Source of the DNA: an uncultured Flavobacterium sp. | GTDB lineage: Bacteria; Bacteroidota; Bacteroidia; Flavobacteriales; Flavobacteriaceae | Direction of reading: 5' to 3' | Length of the DNA stretch: 47,105 nucleotides | NCBI RefSeq assembly: GCF_946479975.1 | Contig: NZ_CAMLIX010000009.1 | Span: forward strand, 1 to 47,105 | Part shown: positions 37,806 to 45,106 of the stretch, in pieces | Numbering within the stretch: the stretch's first letter is position 1 | Layout of the letters: each line of letters begins with the position of its first letter | The notes under the pieces: generated by a model | Seen by the model: only the letters and a program-made list of their open reading frames with translations | Databases searched by the model: none | Told to the model about the DNA's origin: nothing | Program-made: the position numbers and the translations under genes

Positions 37806-37832
37806 CCTGCAAGGTTTTCAAAACCTTGTAGG
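37806..37832 (+). repeat. Family R2 hairpin
   Basis: CCTGCAAGGTTTTCAAAACC followed by TTGTAGG, a nearly perfect stem. Confidence 0.85.
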
Positions 37833-37851
37833 TATAAAATAACAAGTCTAG

Positions 37852-37953
37852 TTTGTCATTCCGAGGAACGAGGAATCACACGCGGGATTCGCCAAAGAAA
37901 TGCCAAACTGTGTAGAAAAACTAGTGTGATTTCTCGTTCCTCGAAATGACAAA
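37852..37953 (+). repeat. Family R1 palindromic element, forward
   Basis: TTTGTCATTCCGAGGAACG at the left and CGTTCCTCGAAATGACAAA at the right. The interior CACGCGGGATTC and CTAGTGTGATT match the copy at 20509 in opposite orientation. Confidence 0.85.
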
Positions 37954-37980
37954 AAAGAAGAAAATATAATAATTAAAACG

Positions 37981-38007
37981 CCTACAAGGTTTTGGAAACC
38001 TTGCAGG
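37981..38007 (+). repeat. Family R2 hairpin
   Basis: CCTACAAGGTTTTGGAAACC followed by TTGCAGG. It is the second R2 copy in this gap. Confidence 0.85.
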
Positions 38008-38021
38008 AGTAGGAAAACGCG

Positions 38022-38125
38022 AAGGTCTTTCGCGTGAGTGATGGAAGTGGAGCTCTTTTTTGTGAGGCTTTTTCTGCCGAACAAAAAAAGCGGGAACGGA
38101 CAGCACGACCCGGAGGGACACGCCC
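38022..38125 (+). repeat. Family R8 structured element, forward
   Basis: CGCGTGAGTGATGGAAGTGG, then a hairpin (CTTTTTTGT with ACAAAAAAG, about 38055-38090), then GGGAACGGACAGCACGACC and GGGACACGCCCA. The order mirrors the minus-strand element at 27253-27352 with a different stem. Together with R6, R2 and R1 copies it fills the 422-bp gap; no gene is seen there. Confidence 0.7.
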
Positions 38126-38178
38126 ATACGAACGTTAGTAAACTGACGCAGTAAAATATTAAATTAATAGAATTAAAA

Positions 38179-39747
38179 ATGTTACGAGATTTTAAATACA
38201 AAATAATAGCTCTTTCCATCATAATTGCTTCATTAAACAGCAGTTGTAAATCTGGTGCAGGATCTTCGCAATTTGGAAAATCGGCTATTTTAAAAGAAAA
38301 AGATTTTAAACATTATGTTGATTATTTCAACACAATGGAAGATGAGAATTTAAAATTTGCGATTCCGAATGACAGTGCTTGGACTTGGATGGAAAAGAAT
38401 ATTCCGTTGTTTGAATGTCCACAGCAAAACTTTGAGGAAATCTATTATTTCAGATGGTGGAGCGTTCGAAAGCACATCAAAAATACACCGCAAGGATTTG
38501 CGATTACGGAATTTTTGGTAGATCGCTCTTATGCAGATAAATATAATATGATTAGTTGTGCTTTGGGACATCATATTAATGAATTTAGATGGGTTCATGA
38601 TCCGAAATATATTGAACAGGATGTTAAAATTTGGTACCGCGGAAATGACGGAAAGCCGATGAACAAATTGTATAAATTCAGCAGTTGGACGGCGGATGCT
38701 TTGTACAATCGTTATCTGGTAAATAAGGATGAAAAATTCTTATTGGATATGTACCCGGATATGGTTACAGATTATGCGGTTTGGGAAAAAGACCGTCAGC
38801 GCAAAGATGGTTTGTTTTGGCAGCATGACGTGAAAGATGGAATGGAGGAATCCTTGAGTGGCGGACGAAAAGTGCAAAATGCAAGACCAACGATTAACAG
38901 TTATATGTACGGAAATGCTGTTGCGATTTCTAAAATGGCTGAAATGAAAGGCGATAAAGATGCTGAAGCAAAATTTAAAGCCAAAGCAGATGATTTGAAG
39001 CAATTAGTGGAAACGAAATTATGGAATCCAAAAAGTGAATTTTTTGAGACTTTGACACAAAAAGATACGCTGGCACAAGTTCGAGAAGCCATCGGATTTA
39101 TTCCTTGGTATTTCAATCTTCCTGAAAAAGGAAAAGGATTTGAAAAAGCTTGGGAACAAATTAAGGATGAAAAAGGATTTTCGGCTCCGTTTGGTTTAAC
39201 AACGGCAGAAAGAAGAAGTCCACGTTTTAGAACTCACGGAACAGGAACCTGCGAGTGGGACGGTGCGATTTGGCCTTTTGCAAGTTCGCAGACTTTGACG
39301 GCAATGGCGAATGTTTTGAATAATTACGATCAGAATTTTGTTGGAAAACCAGACTATTTCAAGCAAATGGAATTGTACGTTCAGTCGCAGTATTATAGAG
39401 GAAAACCTTATCTTGGCGAATATTTGGACGAAACGACGGGTTATTGGTTAATGGGTGACAGAGAGAGAAGCCGTTATTATAATCACTCGACTTTCAACGA
39501 TTTAATGATTACCGGATTGGTTGGTTTGCGTCCGAGAGCTGATGAAAAGATTGAAGTAAATCCGTTGATTCCGCAAGAAAAATGGGATTGGTTTTGTTTG
39601 GATAATGTTTTGTATCACGGCAATATTATTACGATTCTTTGGGATAAAACTGGAGAAAAATATAAAAAAGGAAAAGGGTTTAGAGTTTTCAAAAACGGGA
39701 AGGAGATTGCGTTTTCTGAGAAATTGGAGCGTATGATTTCGGAGTAA
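38179..39747 (+). CDS. MGH1-like alpha/alpha-barrel glycosidase lipoprotein, substrate unknown
   Basis: 522-aa predicted lipoprotein with a lipobox-like SLNSSC (Cys23). The body looks like a six-hairpin alpha/alpha barrel of the trehalase/mannosylglycerate-hydrolase (MGH1) type: YFRWWSVRKHIK, LGHHINEFRWVHDP, SWTADALYNRY, RPTINSYMYGNAVAISKMAE, GTGTCEWDGAIWPFASSQTL (Glu359, Asp361) and YNHSTFNDLMITGLVGLRPR. The EWDGAIWP block is the best catalytic candidate. A small beta tail ends the protein. Proteins of this sort are scattered in plant-glycan loci but I cannot name the reaction. It lies between GH95 and GH78, pointing to pectic side chains. Confidence 0.68.
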   Translation: MLRDFKYKIIALSIIIASLNSSCKSGAGSSQFGKSAILKEKDFKHYVDYFNTMEDENLKFAIPNDSAWTWMEKNIPLFECPQQNFEEIYYFRWWSVRKHIKNTPQGFAITEFLVDRSYADKYNMISCALGHHINEFRWVHDPKYIEQDVKIWYRGNDGKPMNKLYKFSSWTADALYNRYLVNKDEKFLLDMYPDMVTDYAVWEKDRQRKDGLFWQHDVKDGMEESLSGGRKVQNARPTINSYMYGNAVAISKMAEMKGDKDAEAKFKAKADDLKQLVETKLWNPKSEFFETLTQKDTLAQVREAIGFIPWYFNLPEKGKGFEKAWEQIKDEKGFSAPFGLTTAERRSPRFRTHGTGTCEWDGAIWPFASSQTLTAMANVLNNYDQNFVGKPDYFKQMELYVQSQYYRGKPYLGEYLDETTGYWLMGDRERSRYYNHSTFNDLMITGLVGLRPRADEKIEVNPLIPQEKWDWFCLDNVLYHGNIITILWDKTGEKYKKGKGFRVFKNGKEIAFSEKLERMISE

Positions 39748-39755
39748 AGTTTTCC

Positions 39756-39913
39756 AATGCTCCAGAGGAGCATAATGTTTATAGCAAAATACACATCCGA
39801 ATAATTTAAAGCTCCAGCGGAGCGACACATTTTCGGAATATATGTCGCCCCGCTGGGGCTAATGAACTTACTATAATATAATCTATAAATATATCGTCCC
39901 TCTGGGACTTGAC
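39756..39913 (+). repeat. Family R7 composite element (GCTCC-AGC-GGAGC palindromes)
   Basis: Four short palindromes in a row: ATGCTCCAGAGGAGCAT, GCTCCAGCGGAGC, GCCCCGCTGGGGC and GTCCCTCTGGGAC. The middle two are linked by an inverted CGACACAT...ATGTCG pair. The last one contains a TTG (39909) in frame with the next gene, a false start. It ends about 10 nt before the real ATG. Confidence 0.8.
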
Positions 39914-39923
39914 ATTATTTACC

Positions 39924-42674
39924 ATGAAAAAGTTTTTTTTACATCTTACAATACTCATCTCACTTTTCGCACTTTCGGCGAAAGCCCAAAACAAAATCAT
40001 GGTGAGTGATTTAAAATGCGAAATGCTGAGCAATCCAGAAGGAATTGACGTTTTACAGCCAAGATTGAGCTGGAAAATAAAAGCAGATGTAAATGATGTA
40101 AAACAAACGGCTTATCAAATTATTGCGTCTTCGAGTTTAGAAAAACTAAACGCAGGAGATGGCGATTTATGGAACAGCGGAAAAGTTCAAAGCGATGCTA
40201 CTGTAAATGTAATTTATAACGGAAAAAAGCTAAAAGATCGTCAAGATGTTTTCTGGAAAGTAACGGTTTTTACGAATAAGGGAGAAGCTCAGTCTAAAGA
40301 AAATGCACATTTCAGCATCGGGATTTTGACTTATGCGGATTGGAAATCAACGCGATGGATTGGGTATGAAAAAGCTTCTCCTGGAGATAGTATTTCGCAG
40401 TATTCAAGATTGTCTGCACGTTATCTTCGAAAAGAAATCAACTTAAAAAAGAAAGTCAAAAATGCCAAGGTTTTTATTATCGGAATGGGCTTGTATGAAC
40501 TTTATATTAACGGAAATAAAATTGGAGATCAGGTTTTAGCTCCAGTTCCGACCGATTATACGAAGAATGTAAAATACAATGTTTTTGATGTGACTTCGCA
40601 ATTGCAAGAAGGAAAAAACATGTTGGGAACGATTTTAGGAAATGGACGTTTTTTTACCATGCGTCAGGATTATAAACCTTATAAAATCAAAACTTTTGGG
40701 TATCCGAAAATGGCTTTGCAGTTATTTGTGGAATATACGGATGGAAGCAAAGACATAATTAGAACCGATGATACTTGGAAAATCACAACTGACGGACCAA
40801 TTTTATCAAATAACGAATACGACGGAGAAGAATACGACGCCCGCAAAGAAATGAGAGGCTGGAATACCATTAATTTTGATGATAAAAAATGGCTTTCTGC
40901 AGAATATGTTCAAGAACCGGGAGGATTCTACGAAGGGCAGATGTCGGCTAACATGAAAATCAAACGTGAAGTAAAACCAATTTCTATAAAACAAACTCAA
41001 CGTGGTACTTATATCTTAGATATGGGACAAAATATGGTGGGCTGGTTGCAGTTGAAGGTAAAAGGAAATAAAGGCGATAAAATCACGATGAAATTTGCAG
41101 AATCGCTTCAAGCGGATGGTTCTCTGTACATTGCCAATCTTCGTGATGCGAAAACTACAGATATTTATACTTTAAAAGGCGAGGGCGAAGAAGTTTGGGA
41201 ACCTCGTTTTATTTTCCACGGATTTAGATTTGTTGAAATTTATGGCTTTACAACAAAACCAGCTATCGAAAATTTTGTTGGAAAAGTAGTCTATGATGAC
41301 ATTCAAACTACAGGAACTTTCGATTCTTCGAACCCGATAATGAATCAGATTTTTAAGAATGCTTGGTGGGGAATCAGCGGGAATTACAAAGGAATGCCAA
41401 TTGATTGTCCGCAAAGAAACGAGCGTCAGCCTTGGTTGGGAGACAGAACAACGGGCGCTTACGGCGAAAGTTTCTTGTTTGATAATCAAACTTTATACGC
41501 AAAATGGTTAGACGATATTAAGAACTCACAAACCATAGACGGTGGACTTCCAGATGTGGCACCTGCTTTCTGGCGTTATTATGGCGACAATGTAACTTGG
41601 CCAGGAACGTATATCACCGTTGCAGATATGTTGTATCAGCAATTTGGCGATGCAAAAGTGGTCGAAAAACAATATCCAAACATGAAAAAATGGATGGATT
41701 ATATGGAAGAAAATTATTTGGTTGATGATTTAATGACCAAAGATAAATACGGAGATTGGTGCGTTCCGCCAGAATCGTTGGAATTAATTCGTTCCAGAGA
41801 TCCTGCTCGTTTAACAGATGGCGAATTGATTTCGAGCGCGTTTTATTATCAGCTTTTAAATATCATGAAAAAGTTTGCTGTGATTTCTAAAAAAGAAAAT
41901 GACATTCAACATTATGTAGAATTAGCTTTAAGAATCAAAAACGCATTCAATGCCAAATATTTAAACAAAGAAAAAAACAATTACGCTAATAATACCGTTA
42001 CAGCTAATTTACTGCCTTTAACTTTCGGAATGGTTCCGGACGGACTTCAAACCAAAATATTTAAAAACTTGGTTAATGAAGTTGAAGTAACTAAAAATAG
42101 TCACGTCAGTACAGGCGTTATCGGAACACAGTTTTTAATGCGAACTTTAACCAATTTTGGCCGCGGCGATTTGGCATTCAAATTAGCATCAAATAAAACG
42201 TATCCAAGTTGGGGTTATATGGTCGAAAACGGTGCGACTACAATCTGGGAACTTTGGAACGGAAATACTGCAGATCCAGCAATGAATTCGCAAAATCACG
42301 TCATGCTTTTAGGCGATTTATTGATTTGGTATTACGAAAATATGGCAGGAATCAAAAGCAATCCTGAAACTCCAGGCTTCAAACAAATTATTATGAAACC
42401 AGATTTCAATGCTGGATTGACTTATGTAAATGCTTCCTACGAATCGGTTTATGGCTTAATTAAAAGCGACTGGAAAAAAGATAAAAAGGCTTTAGTTTGG
42501 AATATTGCTATTCCTGCGAATAGTTCTGCAATTGTATATCTTCCTGCAAGTGATATTTCTAAAGTTTTAATTAATAAACAGAAGCTGAATAAGACTTCAT
42601 ACACTTATAGTACTGATAAAAATCAGGTTATAGTGACGCTTTCGTCAGGGAATTATGCGGTAAACGTTAAATAA
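39924..42674 (+). CDS. GH78 alpha-L-rhamnosidase-family enzyme, copy 2
   Basis: 916-aa secreted enzyme. The ATG at 39924 is preferred over the TTG at 39909 because the TTG is inside a repeat and the ATG opens the signal peptide (MKKFFLHLTILISLF...AKAQ). N-terminal Ig-like and jelly-roll domains (LSWKIKAD; GDLWNSGKV; LYELYINGNKIGDQVLAP) precede the barrel, with DCPQRNERQPWLGDR (Asp494, Glu500, Asp507), KYGDWCVPPES (Asp611) and GATTIWELWNGN (Glu776, likely base). This acid block is the classical GH78 type, unlike copy 1. The protein is followed by a 143-bp gap that appears to hold a new promoter. Confidence 0.93.
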   Translation: MKKFFLHLTILISLFALSAKAQNKIMVSDLKCEMLSNPEGIDVLQPRLSWKIKADVNDVKQTAYQIIASSSLEKLNAGDGDLWNSGKVQSDATVNVIYNGKKLKDRQDVFWKVTVFTNKGEAQSKENAHFSIGILTYADWKSTRWIGYEKASPGDSISQYSRLSARYLRKEINLKKKVKNAKVFIIGMGLYELYINGNKIGDQVLAPVPTDYTKNVKYNVFDVTSQLQEGKNMLGTILGNGRFFTMRQDYKPYKIKTFGYPKMALQLFVEYTDGSKDIIRTDDTWKITTDGPILSNNEYDGEEYDARKEMRGWNTINFDDKKWLSAEYVQEPGGFYEGQMSANMKIKREVKPISIKQTQRGTYILDMGQNMVGWLQLKVKGNKGDKITMKFAESLQADGSLYIANLRDAKTTDIYTLKGEGEEVWEPRFIFHGFRFVEIYGFTTKPAIENFVGKVVYDDIQTTGTFDSSNPIMNQIFKNAWWGISGNYKGMPIDCPQRNERQPWLGDRTTGAYGESFLFDNQTLYAKWLDDIKNSQTIDGGLPDVAPAFWRYYGDNVTWPGTYITVADMLYQQFGDAKVVEKQYPNMKKWMDYMEENYLVDDLMTKDKYGDWCVPPESLELIRSRDPARLTDGELISSAFYYQLLNIMKKFAVISKKENDIQHYVELALRIKNAFNAKYLNKEKNNYANNTVTANLLPLTFGMVPDGLQTKIFKNLVNEVEVTKNSHVSTGVIGTQFLMRTLTNFGRGDLAFKLASNKTYPSWGYMVENGATTIWELWNGNTADPAMNSQNHVMLLGDLLIWYYENMAGIKSNPETPGFKQIIMKPDFNAGLTYVNASYESVYGLIKSDWKKDKKALVWNIAIPANSSAIVYLPASDISKVLINKQKLNKTSYTYSTDKNQVIVTLSSGNYAVNVK

Positions 42675-42693
42675 ATTTCATTTTTAGGATTTC

Positions 42694-42756
42694 GGGACAG
42701 TACAGGATACATTGTTAATTTTTTAGTGTTATTTTTACACTTAATAAATATTTTTG
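42694..42756 (+). promoter_or_regulatory. Candidate promoter and operator before the sialidase-like gene
   Basis: GGGACAGTACAGGATAC (42694-42710) contains GGACA and GGATA exactly 10 bp apart, like the pair before susC. TATTTTTG at 42749-42756 is an exact TAnnTTTG match and is identical to the one before susC. The distance from repeat to -7 element is about 19 bp longer than at susC. No palindromic repeat family occurs in this gap, in contrast to most others. Confidence 0.5.
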
Positions 42757-42817
42757 CCTAAAATAATATTAGGAATGTATTTATAATCGAAAATTTTAAT
42801 TCATAATAAAATTTAGA

Positions 42818-43963
42818 ATGAAGATAACAAAATTAGTATTTGTATTGTTTGGACTTTTACTTTTAGGAAGTTGTAAATCGGCTTTAGAAAAGAAAACTTG
42901 GAAAGAAGGAATTCTTGTAGATCAATTTGTTTACGATAAAGCGCCTTATCCGTCTTGCCACGCGATTACAATAGTCGAAGCTACAAATGGTGATTTAGTT
43001 GCGTCTTGGTTTGGAGGAACTCACGAAAGAAATCCTGATGTGTGCATTTACGTTGCTATCAAACCAAATGGAAGTGATACTTGGAACGAAGGCATAAAAG
43101 TGGCCGACGGAGTAATGAAAGAAGGCCCAAGATTACCAACTTGGAATCCCGTTTTATATCAAATTCCGGGTGGCGATTTAATGTTATTTTATAAAATTGG
43201 ACCAAAACCATCGGAATGGTGGGGCGTTATTAGAAGGTCTTCTGATGGCGGAAAAACGTGGTCTGAAGCTCAAAAAATGCCGGATGGTTTCTTAGGGCCA
43301 ATCAAAAATAAACCTGTTTTATTAAGCAACGGAACTTTATTATGTCCGTCCAGCATCGAAGGTGATGGCTGGAGACTTCGTATGGAATCAACTCCAGATT
43401 TCGGAAAAACCTGGGTAATGGGCGATACGCTTTCAAGAGGAAAACAAAAAATCAATGCGATTCAGCCTAGTATTTTATTTCATAAAGATGGAAGTATTCA
43501 GGCAATTGGAAGAACTCGAAACAGAGCGATCTTCAGCACTTTCTCAAAAGACAACGGAAAAACGTGGTCGGATGTTGAGTTAATCGGACTTCCAAATAAT
43601 AACTCAGGAACTGATGCTGTAACACTTAAAGACGGAAGACATTTATTGGTTTATAATCACGTTCTGCCTCCAGGGAAAGAAGCAAAAGGACCAAGAACGC
43701 CTTTGAATGTTTCTGTTTCTAAAGATGGAATTCACTGGGACGCTGCTTTGGTTTTAGAAGATTCAAAAATCAGTCAATATTCTTATCCTTCGATGATTCA
43801 AGGTTCAGACGGAATGGTTCATATCGTGTACACATGGAGAAGAGAAAAACTGAAATACGTAAAAGTTGATCCAAGTAAATTAAAAGCACTTCCAATCAAA
43901 AACGGAATCTGGCCAGGCGATGAAAACAAAGTCGTAACAGCAGTAAAAGCGGAAGAAGAGTAA
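42818..43963 (+). CDS. Sialidase-like (BNR/Asp-box) six-bladed propeller lipoprotein
   Basis: 381-aa predicted lipoprotein (lipobox LLGSC, Cys19). Four Asp-box turns are visible: SSDGGKTWSE (141-150), STPDFGKTW (191-199), SKDNGKTWSD (243-252) and SKDGIHW (301-307). The N-terminal SWFGGTHERNPDVCIY (63-78) is a strongly conserved turn of this subgroup, and three possible substrate-binding arginines are Arg71, Arg140 and Arg232 or Arg234. True sialic acid is unlikely in plant glycans; related GH33 enzymes in rhamnogalacturonan II systems release the keto-sugars Kdo or Dha. That role would fit here but is inference. Its gap carries the second candidate promoter, so it may begin a new transcription unit with the next genes. 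Confidence 0.75.
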   Translation: MKITKLVFVLFGLLLLGSCKSALEKKTWKEGILVDQFVYDKAPYPSCHAITIVEATNGDLVASWFGGTHERNPDVCIYVAIKPNGSDTWNEGIKVADGVMKEGPRLPTWNPVLYQIPGGDLMLFYKIGPKPSEWWGVIRRSSDGGKTWSEAQKMPDGFLGPIKNKPVLLSNGTLLCPSSIEGDGWRLRMESTPDFGKTWVMGDTLSRGKQKINAIQPSILFHKDGSIQAIGRTRNRAIFSTFSKDNGKTWSDVELIGLPNNNSGTDAVTLKDGRHLLVYNHVLPPGKEAKGPRTPLNVSVSKDGIHWDAALVLEDSKISQYSYPSMIQGSDGMVHIVYTWRREKLKYVKVDPSKLKALPIKNGIWPGDENKVVTAVKAEEE

Positions 43964-43973
43964 AGAAAAGTTC

Positions 43974-44041
43974 GCCACGAATTGCACAAATTTCCACAAA
44001 TTTTTAAAATATAATTCGTGAAAATTAGTGCAATTCGTGGC
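43974..44041 (+). repeat. Short family R3 element
   Basis: GCCACGAATTGCACAAATTT and AAATTAGTGCAATTCGTGGC are inverse complements over most of their length. The right arm contains a GTG (44018) in frame with the next gene, a false start. It ends 15 nt before the ATG. Confidence 0.85.
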
Positions 44042-44056
44042 AAAAAAAATATCCCT

Positions 44057-44941
44057 ATGAAATTTAAAAAACATTTATTAATTGCAATGCTTGTTGTAAT
44101 CTCAACAACATTCAACAGTTGTGCAACAGCTCAGTCTTCAGACAAAAAGCAAAAATATAAAGTGGCGGTTTGTGACTGGATGATTTTAAAAAGACAAAAA
44201 TTAGGCGCTTTTGGTTTGGCATCTGAAATAAAAGCTGACGGAATCGAACTAGACATGGGAGGTTTAGGAAACCGACCAACTTTTGACAGCAAACTTGGCG
44301 ATCCGGTAGAAAGACAAAAATTTTTAGATAAATCAAAAGAAACAGGAGTTGGAATCAGTTCAATTGCCATGTCGGGATTTTATGCGCAGTCATTTGCGAC
44401 AAGAGAAATCATACCCATGATCAGCGACTGCATCAAAACGATGAAAGATATGAAGGTTAAAACCGCATATCTTCCGTTAGGAACACAAACGGATTTGGTT
44501 AAAAATCCAGAATTGCGTCCTGAAGTAATTAAAAGATTGCAATGGGCAGGAAAAGAAGTGGGGAAAATTGGTGGTGTAATCGCGATTGAAACTTCTTTGA
44601 GCGCGACAGAAGAGAAAAAACTTTTAGACGAAGTTGGTTCAAAATACATTAAAAGTTCATTCAACTTTGCGAATGCTTTAGACAATAAAAGAGATATTTC
44701 TTCAGAATTAAAAATATTAGGAAAGAAATATTTAGCGCAGATTCACGCTTCAAACACTGATCAATTTTGGTTAGAAAAAGATCCAGCGATCGATATGCCA
44801 AAAATCAAACAAACTTTGGACGAAATGAAATGGAGCGGATGGCTGATTGTAGAGCGTTCCAGAGATGTCACACAAGTGCATAATGTGAAGGCCAATTACG
44901 GAGCAAATGTGGCTTACTTGAAGAAAGTTTTTCAGAATTAA
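44057..44941 (+). CDS. Lipoprotein of the sugar-isomerase/epimerase-like TIM-barrel family
   Basis: 294 aa. The ATG at 44057 is preferred because the GTG at 44018 lies in an R3 repeat. The N-terminus is a lipoprotein signal (TTFNSC, Cys22), so the protein is exported, although most members of this fold are cytoplasmic. The xylose-isomerase-like TIM barrel shows VAVCDWM, DGIELDMGG, GVGISSIAMSGFYA, and the likely metal ligands Glu178 (IAIETS), His230 (AQIHAS) and Glu266 (LIVERS); the usual Asp ligand position seems to be Asn (SSFNFANAL, Asn203 or Asn206). It could epimerise or lyse a released pectic sugar or be a non-catalytic binder. Function not assigned. Confidence 0.78.
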   Translation: MKFKKHLLIAMLVVISTTFNSCATAQSSDKKQKYKVAVCDWMILKRQKLGAFGLASEIKADGIELDMGGLGNRPTFDSKLGDPVERQKFLDKSKETGVGISSIAMSGFYAQSFATREIIPMISDCIKTMKDMKVKTAYLPLGTQTDLVKNPELRPEVIKRLQWAGKEVGKIGGVIAIETSLSATEEKKLLDEVGSKYIKSSFNFANALDNKRDISSELKILGKKYLAQIHASNTDQFWLEKDPAIDMPKIKQTLDEMKWSGWLIVERSRDVTQVHNVKANYGANVAYLKKVFQN

Positions 44942-44962
44942 ATAATAAGTTCTTCTCTCATT

Positions 44963-45066
44963 TTTGTCATCCCGAGGAACGAGGGATCTTCGCAAGTAAC
45001 TCTACAAATATTTGCATTTCTGTTTGGAGTTACTTGCGAAGATTTCTCCTTCGTCGAAATGACAAA
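44963..45066 (+). repeat. Family R1 element with long inner arms (mosaic)
   Basis: Outer TTTGTCATCCCGAGGAACG and CTTCGTCGAAATGACAAA come from two different R1 stem variants. The inner ATCTTCGCAAGTAACTC and GAGTTACTTGCGAAGAT are perfect inverse complements of 17 bp. It ends 40 nt before the last gene. Confidence 0.85.
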
Positions 45067-45106
45067 CTGCATGGGAATTAAATAGAATACCCAAAAACAG
45101 CATACC

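Noticed and set aside
39909..39923. Upstream TTG for the second GH78 gene
   Set aside because: TTG lies in the GTCCCTCTGGGAC palindrome end; the ATG at 39924 begins the signal peptide.
44018..44056. Upstream GTG for the isomerase-like gene
   Set aside because: It lies in the right arm of an R3 repeat; the ATG at 44057 begins the lipoprotein signal.
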